From assembly GCA_963773055.1 (NCBI GenBank), contig CAVYZL010000003.1:310001-374000 (forward strand): a stretch of 64,000 bases of DNA, written 5' to 3'. Under the pieces are notes generated by a model, which made no database searches, was not told where the DNA came from, and saw only the letters and a list, made by a program, of their open reading frames with translations. Numbering within the stretch: the first letter of the stretch is position 1; each line of letters starts with the position of its first letter. A program made the translations under genes and the position numbers. Positions 36,963 to 45,113 of this stretch are shown in pieces. Source of the DNA: PALSA-612 sp963773055. GTDB taxonomy: Bacteria > Actinomycetota > Thermoleophilia > Gaiellales > Gaiellaceae.

Positions 36963-38449
36963 TCGCGGCGAAGATCGCCACGCCGGCCGTCGACTGGTAC
37001 GCGCTGACGCCGATCCTCGCGCTGCTCGGCGTGACGGCGGCCTGCCTGCTCGTCGCCGTGCTGCTGCCCGCGAGCTGGAAGCGGCCCGTCGCAGCCGTGG
37101 TCACGGGCGGAGGGTTCGTGGCCGCGTTCGTCCTCTCGGCGTTCCTGTTCGACGACTCCGAGACGCCCGCCGGCATCGTCGCCGGCGCCGTCGTCCGCGA
37201 CCGGCTCGGCTACTTCACGGCGCTCGTCGTGTGCGGCGCTGGGCTGCTCGCGACCTACGTCTCCTGGCGGAACGGCATGCGCCGCCACGCAGCCGAGTAC
37301 TACGGCGTGCTGGCGGCGGTCGGTGCCGGAATGATCTTCTTCCTCCAGGCGAACAACCTGATGACGCTCTTCCTCGGGCTCGAATGGTTCTCGATCTCGC
37401 TCTACATCCTTTGCGCGATCGACGTCTCCGTCGCCGGCTCGCTCGAGGCCGGGCTCAAGTACCTGATCGTCGGCGGCTTCGGGTCGGCCGTGCTCCTGTT
37501 CGGATCGGCGCTCGTTTACGGGGCGACCGGCGTGCTCGGCTTCGCGGGCATCGCCCAGGCGACGGCTGCACAGGGCCTGAGCCACGACCTGTTCCTCGTC
37601 ACCGGGCTCGCGATGATCATCGCGGGGCTCGCGTTCAAGGCGTCCGCCGCGCCGTTCCACATGTGGACGCCAGACGTCTACGAAGGCGCGCCGACACCCG
37701 TGACGTCGTTCATGGCGGCAGCGACGAAGGCCGCCGCGCTCGTCGTCACGCTGCGCTTGCTGACAACCGCATTCGGAGACGAGGCGCAGCTGTGGACGAT
37801 TGCCCTCGCGGTCATCGCCTGCGTGTCGCTTGCCGTCGGCAACCTCGCGGCGATCGTCCAAACGAACGTCAAGCGGCTGCTCGCGTACTCGTCGATCGCG
37901 CAGGCCGGCTTCATGCTGATCCCGATCGCCGCCGCAAACGCGACGGGCGGCAAGGCGCTCCTCTTCTACCTCGTGCCCTACGGCGCGGCCTCGCTCGGCG
38001 CGTTCGCCGTCGTCGCCGCGCGCGAGCGCGAGCTCGGGCAGCCCGTCACGCTGGAGACGATCGGCGGCATGGGCTGGGAGCGACCGGCGCTCGGCGCCGC
38101 CATGTGGGTGTTCATGCTCTCGTTCGCCGGCCTGCCGTTCACGGGCGGCTTCGTCGGGAAGTTCTACGCCTTCACCGCTGCGTACGACCGCGGCTGGACC
38201 TGGCTCGTGATCGTCGGCGTGATCGCGACGGCGTTCAGCCTCTACTACTACCTTGCCGTGATCCGGGCGATGTACATGCGCACGATGCCTGCGCGCACCG
38301 CGCCCGTCGGCGGCCAGCCGCCGCGCGAGCTCGCGCTGTCCGCTGCGGTCGGCGCGAGCCTCGTGATCGTCGTAGCGACATTCTTCGCCGTCGAGCCGCT
38401 GATCGACCTCTGCGAGAAGGCGGTAGCGGCGATTCCCTTCCCCTACTAG
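36959..38449 (+). CDS. nuoN: NADH-quinone oxidoreductase subunit N
   Basis: Third antiporter-like subunit, 496 residues. Markers: LFLGLEWFSISLYILCAI (conserved Glu), GLAFKASAAPFHMWTPDVYEGAPTPVTSFMAAATKAAA and TNVKRLLAYSSIAQAGF. It is the last nuo gene; the operon ends here with TAG at 38447-38449. I see no strong hairpin in the following 160 bases. Confidence 0.96.
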   Translation: MIAAKIATPAVDWYALTPILALLGVTAACLLVAVLLPASWKRPVAAVVTGGGFVAAFVLSAFLFDDSETPAGIVAGAVVRDRLGYFTALVVCGAGLLATYVSWRNGMRRHAAEYYGVLAAVGAGMIFFLQANNLMTLFLGLEWFSISLYILCAIDVSVAGSLEAGLKYLIVGGFGSAVLLFGSALVYGATGVLGFAGIAQATAAQGLSHDLFLVTGLAMIIAGLAFKASAAPFHMWTPDVYEGAPTPVTSFMAAATKAAALVVTLRLLTTAFGDEAQLWTIALAVIACVSLAVGNLAAIVQTNVKRLLAYSSIAQAGFMLIPIAAANATGGKALLFYLVPYGAASLGAFAVVAARERELGQPVTLETIGGMGWERPALGAAMWVFMLSFAGLPFTGGFVGKFYAFTAAYDRGWTWLVIVGVIATAFSLYYYLAVIRAMYMRTMPARTAPVGGQPPRELALSAAVGASLVIVVATFFAVEPLIDLCEKAVAAIPFPY

Positions 38450-38546
38450 GGACGGGTCTGAAAGCGGCGCGCGAGGGTAGCGCCGAGGAAGACGCCGGTG
38501 ACGGTCAGAACGACGTTGAGATCGCGGTCCACTCGTAGTCGTTCAC
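38446..38546 (-). CDS. Possible very small membrane ORF opposite the nuoN end (doubtful)
   Basis: Minus-strand GTG at 38546 would encode VNDYEWT; after a one-base shift it would continue RDLNVVLTVTGVFLGATLARRFQTRP, a 33-residue protein with one hydrophobic segment. The join needs one missing base near 38526, and the stop overlaps the nuoN stop on the other strand. The hydrophobic stretch and neat end make it plausible, but the evidence is thin. Confidence 0.25.
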
Positions 38547-38613
38547 CCAGATCACCTCGGTGATGACGGCGCCGACGTTTGCAAGGAAGTCGACTGAGAT
38601 AGGCTGGGATCAA

Positions 38614-39306
38614 ATGGCCGGAACCCTGACGTGGCTCGGGCACGCGAGCTTCCGGATCGACTCGCCGGGCGGCAAGCGGATCTACGTCGACCCGTTCCTG
38701 AACGGCAATCCGAAGTGCCCCGCGAACGAGCTGGAGCCCGAGCGGGTCGACCTGATCGCGATCACGCACGGGCACGAGGACCACGTCGGCGACACCATCG
38801 CGTTGTACGAGAAGTTCAAGTGCCGGGTGATCGCCCAGGTCGAGCTTCGAGACCACCTCGCCCGGCAAGGCGTGGGAGAGTGGGACGGCGCAGACCCCTC
38901 GAAGGGCGGGACGGTCGACGAGGACGGCATCCGCATCACGTTCACGGACGCGAACCACTCGAGCTCGCACGGAGGGACGTACACCGGCGAACCATGTGGG
39001 CTCGTGATCGCTCTCGAGGACGACACGCGCGTCTACTTCGCCGGGGACACGAACGTCTTCGGCGACATGGCGCTGATCGCACGGCTGTACAAGCCGACCG
39101 TCGCGGTGCTGCCGATCGGCGGCCACTACACCATGGGCCCGAACGAGGCGGCCGTCGCGCTCGAGCTGCTCGGCGTCGAGCGGTGCGTGCCGTGCCACTT
39201 CGGCACGTTCCCGATCCTCAAGGGCACGCCCGCAGACCTCCGCGAGCTCGCGCCCGCCGGCGTCGAGATCGTCGACTTCGAGCCCGGCGACTCGATCGAC
39301 CTTTGA
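38614..39306 (+). CDS. Metallo-beta-lactamase-fold metal-dependent hydrolase (UPF0173)
   Basis: 230 residues with the metallo-beta-lactamase metal site ITHGHEDHVGD (HxHxDH), further ligands DANHSSSHGG and YFAGDTNVF, and a late His in VPCHFGTFP. The N-terminus (LTWLGHASFRID) is typical of UPF0173/YtkL-like hydrolases. The substrate is unknown. ATG at 38614 is chosen; an upstream in-frame extension lacks a ribosome site. It starts the four-gene plus-strand string that includes DUF1028 and cupin-TPR. Confidence 0.88.
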   Translation: MAGTLTWLGHASFRIDSPGGKRIYVDPFLNGNPKCPANELEPERVDLIAITHGHEDHVGDTIALYEKFKCRVIAQVELRDHLARQGVGEWDGADPSKGGTVDEDGIRITFTDANHSSSHGGTYTGEPCGLVIALEDDTRVYFAGDTNVFGDMALIARLYKPTVAVLPIGGHYTMGPNEAAVALELLGVERCVPCHFGTFPILKGTPADLRELAPAGVEIVDFEPGDSIDL

Positions 39307-39325
39307 TCGCAGTCCCCTTCCTCAC

Positions 39326-39601
39326 TTGAGAGAGCGCTGGCTTGGCGCGACGGGCCGCCGCGTGCCCGAGATCGCCGTCGAAGGCGAGCTCGAGCTGCCC
39401 GACGCCACACTTGTCCTCGACGAGCCCGACCTCCAGGCGATGCGGACGGCCTTCGATGAAGGACGACCCGTCGCCGTACGGGCAGACACGGCGGACAAGG
39501 TGCGCGCGGCGCTCTCGCGCCCCGAGGTCTCCTGCGTCCTCGTCCCGGAGGCGAAGCGGCAGCTGCTCGAGCTCGACCTTCCGGCGCTCACGTATGACTG
39601 A
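39326..39601 (+). CDS. Small acidic protein, unknown
   Basis: 91 residues from a TTG at 39326. Not recognised. Sequence features: EIAVEGELELPDATLVLDEPDLQAM, then AVRADTADKVRAALSRPEVSCVL, suggesting a compact alpha/beta fold, with no membrane segment and a single Cys. It overlaps the next gene (DUF1028) by 8 bases, so the two are translationally coupled. Confidence 0.6.
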   Translation: MRERWLGATGRRVPEIAVEGELELPDATLVLDEPDLQAMRTAFDEGRPVAVRADTADKVRAALSRPEVSCVLVPEAKRQLLELDLPALTYD

Positions 39602-40436
39602 GCCGCTCGTCTCCACCTACTCGATCGTCGCGTGCGACCTCGACGCCGAGCAGTGGGGAGTCGCCGTCCAGTCGAAGTTCCTAGCCGTCGGCTCGGTCGT
39701 CCCGTGGGCGGAGCCGCACACGGGGGCCGTCGCCACGCAGTCCTATGCGAATCCGCGCTACGGGCCGGAGGGGCTCGCGCTGCTGCGCGACGGGCTGGCC
39801 GCCTCCGAGGTCGTCGCACGGCTGACCGACCCGGACGACGGCCGCGCCCAACGGCAGCTCGGAGTCGTCGACCGCCACGGCAACGCCGCGACCTACACGG
39901 GCGAAGAGTGCAATGCATGGGCAGGCGGCCAGACAGGTCCGTGCTATGCCGCCCAGGGCAACATCCTCCACTCGCAGGCCACCGTCGCCGCGCTCGCTTC
40001 GACGTTCGAGGAGACGGCGGGCTGGCCGCTCGCCGAGCGGCTGCTCGACTGCCTCGACGCAGCCCAGCAAGCGGGAGGCGACTCGCGCGGCCAGCAGTCT
40101 GCGAGCCTGCTCGTCGTCTCGCCGGGCGGCGGCTATGCCGGGCTCTCCGACTCGGTCGTCGACCTTCGCGTCGACGACCACGAGCTCCCGCTGACGGAGC
40201 TCCGGCGCCTCTACGATCTCCACCAGGAGCTGTTCGGACGCACCCCTTCTGAGAAGTGGGTAGCGATGGACGAGGAGCTGACAGCCGAGGTGCAGTACCT
40301 GCTCGCCCGGCTCGGCTACACCGGCGACCTCGGCGACGCCTTTCACCGCTGGTGCGGCGCCGAGAACCTCGAGGAGCGTGCGAACGGCATCGACCGCATC
40401 GATCCCGTCGTGCTCGCGCGGCTGCGAGGCGAATGA
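39594..40436 (+). CDS. DUF1028 family protein (Ntn-hydrolase-like)
   Basis: 280 residues. The DUF1028 core is clear: STYSIVACDLDAEQWGVAVQSKFLAVGSVVPWAE, GAVATQSYANPRYGPEGLALL, GEECNAWAGGQTGPCYAAQGNIL, RLLDCLDAAQQAGGDSRGQQSASLLVV. A C-terminal segment of about 70 residues (ELTAEVQYLLARLGYTGDLGDAF) resembles a peptidoglycan-binding-like helical add-on seen in this family. Such proteins have an Ntn-like fold; the reaction is not known to me. Overlaps both neighbours by 4-8 bases. Confidence 0.88.
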   Translation: MTEPLVSTYSIVACDLDAEQWGVAVQSKFLAVGSVVPWAEPHTGAVATQSYANPRYGPEGLALLRDGLAASEVVARLTDPDDGRAQRQLGVVDRHGNAATYTGEECNAWAGGQTGPCYAAQGNILHSQATVAALASTFEETAGWPLAERLLDCLDAAQQAGGDSRGQQSASLLVVSPGGGYAGLSDSVVDLRVDDHELPLTELRRLYDLHQELFGRTPSEKWVAMDEELTAEVQYLLARLGYTGDLGDAFHRWCGAENLEERANGIDRIDPVVLARLRGE

Positions 40437-41053
40437 CCTCCTTCCACGTCATCTCGCTGGACGAGCTCGACCGGCTACCCGTCGGGGACGGCCTCGAGTG
40501 GCGGCCGATCCGGCGCCGGCTCGGAATCAAGGCCTTCGGCATCAACGCATACACGGCCGAGAAGGTCGGCGACGTCGTCGTCGAGGAGCACAACGAGGGC
40601 TCCGGTCACGAAGAGGTCTACATCGTCGTCCGCGGCCGCGCGCGATTCACGCTCGGCGAGGAGACGATCGACGCGCCCGCCGGCACGCTCGTCTACCTGC
40701 CCGATCCCGAGGTCGTGCGCGTGGCCCACTCCGCGGAAGAGGGCACGCTCGTGCTCGCGGTCGGCGGCTGGCCGGACAAGGCGTTCGCTCCTTCGGGCTG
40801 GGAATGGCCTTTCGAGGCGGCGCCGCTCGCCGACCAGGGCCGTCACGATGAGGCGATCGCGATCATGGAGGAAGGGATCCGCGAGCTCGGAGAGAGCGCG
40901 CCGGGCTTCTACCACCTCGCCCGCTTCGAGGCGAAGGGCGAACGGCGGGACGACGCCGTCAGGCACCTCAGGCAGGCGCTCGAGCTTCGCCCCGACCTCC
41001 GCGAGCACGCCGAGCAGGACGAGAACCTCGCGCCGCTGCTTGCTGACGTCTAG
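40433..41053 (+). CDS. Cupin domain fused to TPR-like helices
   Basis: 206 residues. The cupin barrel covers about 30-115 (EEHNEGSGHEEVYIVVRGRARFTLGEETIDAPAGTLVYLPDPEVVRVAHS, with possible His/Glu metal ligands). The C-terminal third is helical and TPR-like (EAIAIMEEGIRELGESAPGFYHLARFEAKGERRDDAVRHLRQALELRPDL). The ATG overlaps the DUF1028 stop (ATGA). The combination suggests a sensor or scaffolding enzyme working with DUF1028 (inference). Confidence 0.85.
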   Translation: MTSFHVISLDELDRLPVGDGLEWRPIRRRLGIKAFGINAYTAEKVGDVVVEEHNEGSGHEEVYIVVRGRARFTLGEETIDAPAGTLVYLPDPEVVRVAHSAEEGTLVLAVGGWPDKAFAPSGWEWPFEAAPLADQGRHDEAIAIMEEGIRELGESAPGFYHLARFEAKGERRDDAVRHLRQALELRPDLREHAEQDENLAPLLADV

Positions 41054-41772
41054 GAGTCGCCGGGAAGCCTGAGGCCGGCCGCCGCCGACCGGAACGCCGG
41101 GACGGGATCCGCCTCCGGACGCGCGACGACCAGGAGGGCGCCATACGTGCCCGGAGCCAACGCGTCGACTAGCAGCTGCAGGCCCGTCGCGAGCGCGAAC
41201 GCCTTGTACGCCTGCTCCCCGCCGAACGGGACGAGATCATCCGGCGACGCGAGCCCGGCGATCACGTCACCGTGGGTGACGGCGCCCATCGAGACGTCGG
41301 CGACGAGGGGCTTTCCGTCCGAGCTCGGGATCCCGATCGCGAGCGGCGTCGTGCCGACGAGCGGCTCGGAGCCGTCCGGGTGCGCGAGCCGCGGGGGCGA
41401 CGTCGCTGTCAGCGCGGCCACGAGTCCTCCCTCCGCCAGGTGGCGCACCCAGTAGCCGAGCATCCCCGTCGGAAAGCAGTCGGCGGCGACAACCACTCGC
41501 GCCCGCGCAGGCGGATCGGCGAGCTGCGCGTCGCAGATCGCGGCGAGGGTGAGATAGCCGAGCGCGCCGTCTCCCTCCCACCGCTCGTAGCCGGGCTCGG
41601 CGATCGTCCGCTTCGGCCGTGCGGATGGATCGAGGCCGGGCAGAGTCGCGAGCCATTCGACACGGGCGAGCCCGTGGCCTCGCTTGCCGCGAGCCTCGGC
41701 GTCGAGGAAGTGATCCGCGAGGACGCGGACGTCCTCGTCTGAGAAGCCGAGCCCGCGAAGGCGCTCGACCAC
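41050..41772 (-). CDS. Malate/L-lactate dehydrogenase (Ldh_2) family, short
   Basis: 240 residues, shorter than the usual 330-360. Matches the NAD(P)-dependent Ldh_2 fold (MdhA/YbiC type): VVERLRGLGFSDEDVRVLADHFLDAEARGKRGHGLARVEWL, then TATSPPRLAHPDGSEPLVGTTPLAIGIPSSDGKPLVADVSMGAVTHG. The usual SHG motif reads GHG, and the C-terminal third is largely absent, so activity is uncertain. The GTG at 41772 follows mrp after 10 bases. The gene end overlaps the cupin-TPR stop by 4 bases on the other strand. Confidence 0.75.
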   Translation of the reverse strand: MVERLRGLGFSDEDVRVLADHFLDAEARGKRGHGLARVEWLATLPGLDPSARPKRTIAEPGYERWEGDGALGYLTLAAICDAQLADPPARARVVVAADCFPTGMLGYWVRHLAEGGLVAALTATSPPRLAHPDGSEPLVGTTPLAIGIPSSDGKPLVADVSMGAVTHGDVIAGLASPDDLVPFGGEQAYKAFALATGLQLLVDALAPGTYGALLVVARPEADPVPAFRSAAAGLRLPGDS

Positions 41773-41782
41773 TGCAGAGCGA

Positions 41783-42862
41783 TCAGCCGACGAGGGGGAG
41801 CTCCTTGACGATCCCGCCGGTGCGCTCGGGCTCGATCGCGAGCACGGCTTCCGCGATCTCGAAGATCGCCCGGCTCGCGGGGGCGTCGGGATCGCTCCAG
41901 ACGAGCGGCTCTCCACGGTCACCCGCCTCCCGCAGCGCAGAATCGAGCGGCACGCAGCCGAGCAGCGGCGCCCCGGTCGCCTCCGCGAGGCGTTCCCCAC
42001 CGCCCGAGCCGAACACCTCCGACGTCATGTTCTCGACGATGCCGAGCAGGCGCATCTCGGTCTTCTGCGCCATCAGCGCCGCTCGCATCGCCACCTCCTG
42101 CGCGAGCGGCTGCGGCGTCGTGACGACGATCGCCTCGGCCCGTGGCAGCAGCTGCCCGAGCGAGATCGCGACGTCGCCCGTCCCGGGCGGCATGTCGACG
42201 AGCAGCACGTCGAGGTCGCCCCAGTGGACGTCGGAAAGGAACTGCTCTAGCGCTCGGTGAAGCATCGGCCCGCGCCACATCACAGCCGCGTTGTCGTCGA
42301 GGAAGAAGCCGATCGACATCAGCTTGATCCCGTTCTTGACCGGGGGCACGATCATCTGGTCGACCGCGACCGGGCGTTGTGAGATCCCGAGCAGGTGCGG
42401 GATCGAATAGCCGTAGACGTCGGCGTCGACGAGACCGGTGCGCTGGTCGACCGACTGGAATGCGGCCGCGAGGTTGGCGGTGAGCGACGACTTGCCGACG
42501 CCGCCCTTGCCGCTGGCGATCGCGATCACCCGTGTCGAGCGATCGACGGCGATCCCCTTCGATCTAGCTGCGACGCCTCCGCGCAGCTTGTCCGTCAGCG
42601 CGGCGCGCTCATCCGCAGTCATCACGTCGAAGCCGACGCGCGTACGCTCGACGCCCGCGACCCGCCCGACGTGCTCCGCGACCTGGTCCGAGAAGCTCGA
42701 ACGAAGCGGGCAGCCCGCGATCGTCAGCGCGATCGTCACCGAGACATCGCCGCCGTCGATCTCGACCTCCCGCACCATGTCGAGCTCCGTCACGGGTCGC
42801 CCGAGCTCGGGATCGATCACGCGCTCGAGCGCCGCGAGCACCTCGCTGCGGGAGACCTCCAT
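41783..42862 (-). CDS. mrp: Mrp/ApbC-type Fe-S scaffold P-loop ATPase
   Basis: 359 residues: N-terminal MIP18/DUF59 domain (about 1-90) followed by the Mrp NTPase domain with the deviant Walker A ASGKGGVGKSSLTANLAAA, LVDADVYGYSIPHLLG, DNAAVMWRGPM and VLLVDMPPGTGDV. Mrp proteins bind and transfer Fe-S clusters, which suits the complex I and LipA genes in this window. The family usually has a CxxC near the C-terminus; I do not see a clear one, so cluster binding is unproven here. ATG at 42862. Confidence 0.9.
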   Translation of the reverse strand: MEVSRSEVLAALERVIDPELGRPVTELDMVREVEIDGGDVSVTIALTIAGCPLRSSFSDQVAEHVGRVAGVERTRVGFDVMTADERAALTDKLRGGVAARSKGIAVDRSTRVIAIASGKGGVGKSSLTANLAAAFQSVDQRTGLVDADVYGYSIPHLLGISQRPVAVDQMIVPPVKNGIKLMSIGFFLDDNAAVMWRGPMLHRALEQFLSDVHWGDLDVLLVDMPPGTGDVAISLGQLLPRAEAIVVTTPQPLAQEVAMRAALMAQKTEMRLLGIVENMTSEVFGSGGGERLAEATGAPLLGCVPLDSALREAGDRGEPLVWSDPDAPASRAIFEIAEAVLAIEPERTGGIVKELPLVG

Positions 42863-42897
42863 CGCCCGCAGGGTACCCGTGGGTGGAAGATAGGCGT

Positions 42898-44004
42898 GTG
42901 ACGTGGATCGGGTTCGTCTGGAAGAACCTCCTCCGGCGGCCTGCGAGAACTGCGCTGACCGCAGCCGGCGTCGCGCTCGGCGTCGGGCTGATCGTCGCGC
43001 TGCTCTCGATCGCCGCCGGCGTCCGCAAGACTGCGGGCGACCTGATCCACGTCGGACGCGCGGACTTCGGCGTCTTTCAGGCGGACGCGTCCGACCTCAC
43101 ACGCTCTCTCCTGCCGCAGTCGGCCGAGAAGACGGTCGCCGACACGAACGGAGTCTCGGGGGTCGCGGGCATCTTCCTGCGCGTGACGAAGATCCCGAAG
43201 CGCGACTCGTTCCTCGTCTTCGGCTACGCGCCGAACGAGTTCCCGTCCCGTCGGCTCGTGATCGTCGAGGGCCGCCGGGCGCGCGGACGCGAGGCGATGC
43301 TCGGCGACAGCGCCGCCGGGCCGCTCGGGCTCGGTCCGGGCGACGTGCTGACGATCGAAGGGAAGCGCTTCCCGATCGCAGGCCTCTACCACTCGGGCAA
43401 CCGCTTCGTCGACGGCGGGGCGGTCCTGCCGCTGACCGCGGCTCAGGCCCTCGCCGGTCATCCCGGCGAGGTGACGACATTCGGCGTCACCGTTCAGCTC
43501 GGTAGGAAGCCGAGCGACGTGGCGAAGCTCGTCGAGCAGCGGCTGCCGGGGGCGGTCGCGGTGACGGAGCCCGGCGCAGTCGTCAAGGTCGACACCTCGA
43601 GTCGCTTGATCATCCGCGCGGGCTGGATCTTCTCCTTCCTGGCACTGATCGTCGGCGGCATCGGCGTCATGAACACGATGGCGATGTCGGTGATCGAGCG
43701 GATCCACGAGATCGGGATCATGCGCGCCGTCGGCTGGCGCAAGTGGCGGATCGGCCTTCTCATCCTCTCCGAGGCGATCGGGATCGGCCTGCTCGCACTC
43801 GGCGTCGGGCTCGCGCTCGGCTACATGGCCGCTGAGCTGTTCACGTCCGAGGGTGGCCTGTCGGAGCTCGCCGAGCCCGACTTCACGGCCGGCGTCTTCG
43901 CCTGGGGCCTCGCGTTCGCGCTCGGCGTCGCCGTGATCGGCGCCCTCTATCCCGTATGGCGTGCGGTGCGGCTCAGGCCGATCGAGGCGTTGCGGCGGGG
44001 GTAA
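42898..44004 (+). CDS. ABC transporter permease (MacB/FtsX-like)
   Basis: About 368 residues. The MacB-type core domain sits after the first helix (LRRPARTALTAAGVALGVGLIVALLSIAAGVRKTAGD, the periplasmic-domain lead), and the C-terminal FtsX domain has three helices with IVGGIGVMNTMAMSVIERIHEIGIMRAVGWRKWRI. The GTG at 42898 with a GGTGGAAG site upstream is preferred to the GTG at 42883. The matching ATPase lies on the opposite strand; their 3' ends overlap by 32 bases. Likely substrate: a lipoprotein or small molecule, unknown. Confidence 0.88.
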   Translation: MTWIGFVWKNLLRRPARTALTAAGVALGVGLIVALLSIAAGVRKTAGDLIHVGRADFGVFQADASDLTRSLLPQSAEKTVADTNGVSGVAGIFLRVTKIPKRDSFLVFGYAPNEFPSRRLVIVEGRRARGREAMLGDSAAGPLGLGPGDVLTIEGKRFPIAGLYHSGNRFVDGGAVLPLTAAQALAGHPGEVTTFGVTVQLGRKPSDVAKLVEQRLPGAVAVTEPGAVVKVDTSSRLIIRAGWIFSFLALIVGGIGVMNTMAMSVIERIHEIGIMRAVGWRKWRIGLLILSEAIGIGLLALGVGLALGYMAAELFTSEGGLSELAEPDFTAGVFAWGLAFALGVAVIGALYPVWRAVRLRPIEALRRG

Positions 44005-44680
44005 CGGCGTCGGTTTCGATCCGGCCGTCGCGGATCCGGAGCGTCCGGTCTGCCGCCGCCGCAACCTCGGCGTCGTTCGTCACGAGCAGGATCGTCATCC
44101 CACGCTCGTCGCGGAGGCGGTGCAGCAGGTCGACGATCTGGCCACCGGTCGAGGAGTCGAGCGCGCCGGTCGGCTCGTCCGCGAGCAGGAGCTTCGGGTC
44201 GTTCGCAAGCGCCCGCGCGATTGCGACACGCTGGCGCTCTCCACCGGAGAGCGTCTCCGGGCGAGCATCCGCGCGCTGGGCGATCGCGCACGCGCCGAGC
44301 AGCTCGTCCGCTTTCGCAACGCGCGCGTGACGCGACAGACCGCGGCCGATCATCGGCACCTGGACGTTCTCGCGGGCGTTCAGCGTCCCGATCAGGTGGT
44401 GGAACTGGAACACGAAGCCGACGGTCGCCGCACGGTACTCCGCCGCGTCGCGAAGCTCCCCGAGCTCCGCGCCGCCGACGCGGATCGTCCCCGCGTCCGG
44501 TCGGTCGAGCGCGCCGATCAAGTTCAGCAGCGTGCTCTTCCCGCAGCCTGACGGGCCGACGACGGAGACGAAGTCGCCCGGCTCGAGCATCAACGAGACC
44601 TCGTCGAGCGCCTCGATCGCGCCGTTGTCGAATGCCTTCGAGACGTGATCGACGGCAACCGCGACGCCGCCGTTTCCCAT
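43973..44680 (-). CDS. ABC transporter ATPase (LolD/MacB type)
   Basis: 235 residues. Walker A GPSGCGKSTLLNLIG, Q-loop VFQFHHLIGTLNARENV, signature LSGGERQRVAIARAL, Walker B LLLADEPTGALD, H-loop replaced by VTNDAEV. It is the LolD/MacB-type ATPase expected for the permease encoded convergently on the plus strand. The ATG at 44680 overlaps the TGA of the secreted protein gene (ATGA), so the ATPase is in that operon rather than the permease's. Confidence 0.93.
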   Translation of the reverse strand: MGNGGVAVAVDHVSKAFDNGAIEALDEVSLMLEPGDFVSVVGPSGCGKSTLLNLIGALDRPDAGTIRVGGAELGELRDAAEYRAATVGFVFQFHHLIGTLNARENVQVPMIGRGLSRHARVAKADELLGACAIAQRADARPETLSGGERQRVAIARALANDPKLLLADEPTGALDSSTGGQIVDLLHRLRDERGMTILLVTNDAEVAAAADRTLRIRDGRIETDAVTPAATPRSA

Positions 44681-45084
44681 CACTTCGGCGTGACCTTGCG
44701 CGTGAGCACCTTCGTCCGCACCTTCCCACCGACCTTCGCTTTCACGGCCCAGCGCAGCGTGAGTGGGAATCCCCGCGATTCCGGGGGGAACGTGACGTAG
44801 TCGCGGAACGTGCCCTTGAAGGGCCAGTTCGTGATCGGCCTCACCGGCTTCGACGGCCCGTAGTCGATCGGATGGACGCCGCCGATCGGATCCGTGAGCG
44901 TCGCGGTCACGGTGCCCTTCAACGGCTGCCCCTTCAGATCCTTGGCCGTGATCGAGTAGAACCACTTGACGTTCACCTTCGGATTCGCGGCAGGCGCCTT
45001 CAGCGTCGCCCTCCACCCCGTCGCCGCGAGAGCGACTGGGACGACCACGAGACCCAGCACCGCGAGGAACATCCGCAGTCGCAC
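44680..45084 (-). CDS. Small secreted protein, unknown
   Basis: 134 residues with a signal peptide (RLRMFLAVLGLVVVPVALAATG, cleavage likely after the Ala). The mature part is rich in Lys, Thr and Val with beta-sheet pattern (VNVKWFYSITAKDLKGQPLKGTVTATL, RGFPLTLRWAVKAKVGGKVRTKVL), possibly an Ig-like fold. There are no Cys. It is translationally coupled (ATGA) to the ABC ATPase, so it may be a periplasmic partner or substrate of the exporter (inference). Confidence 0.65.
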   Translation of the reverse strand: MRLRMFLAVLGLVVVPVALAATGWRATLKAPAANPKVNVKWFYSITAKDLKGQPLKGTVTATLTDPIGGVHPIDYGPSKPVRPITNWPFKGTFRDYVTFPPESRGFPLTLRWAVKAKVGGKVRTKVLTRKVTPK

Positions 45085-45113
45085 AGCTGCATGGTAGTCG
45101 TCGAGATCGTGCG

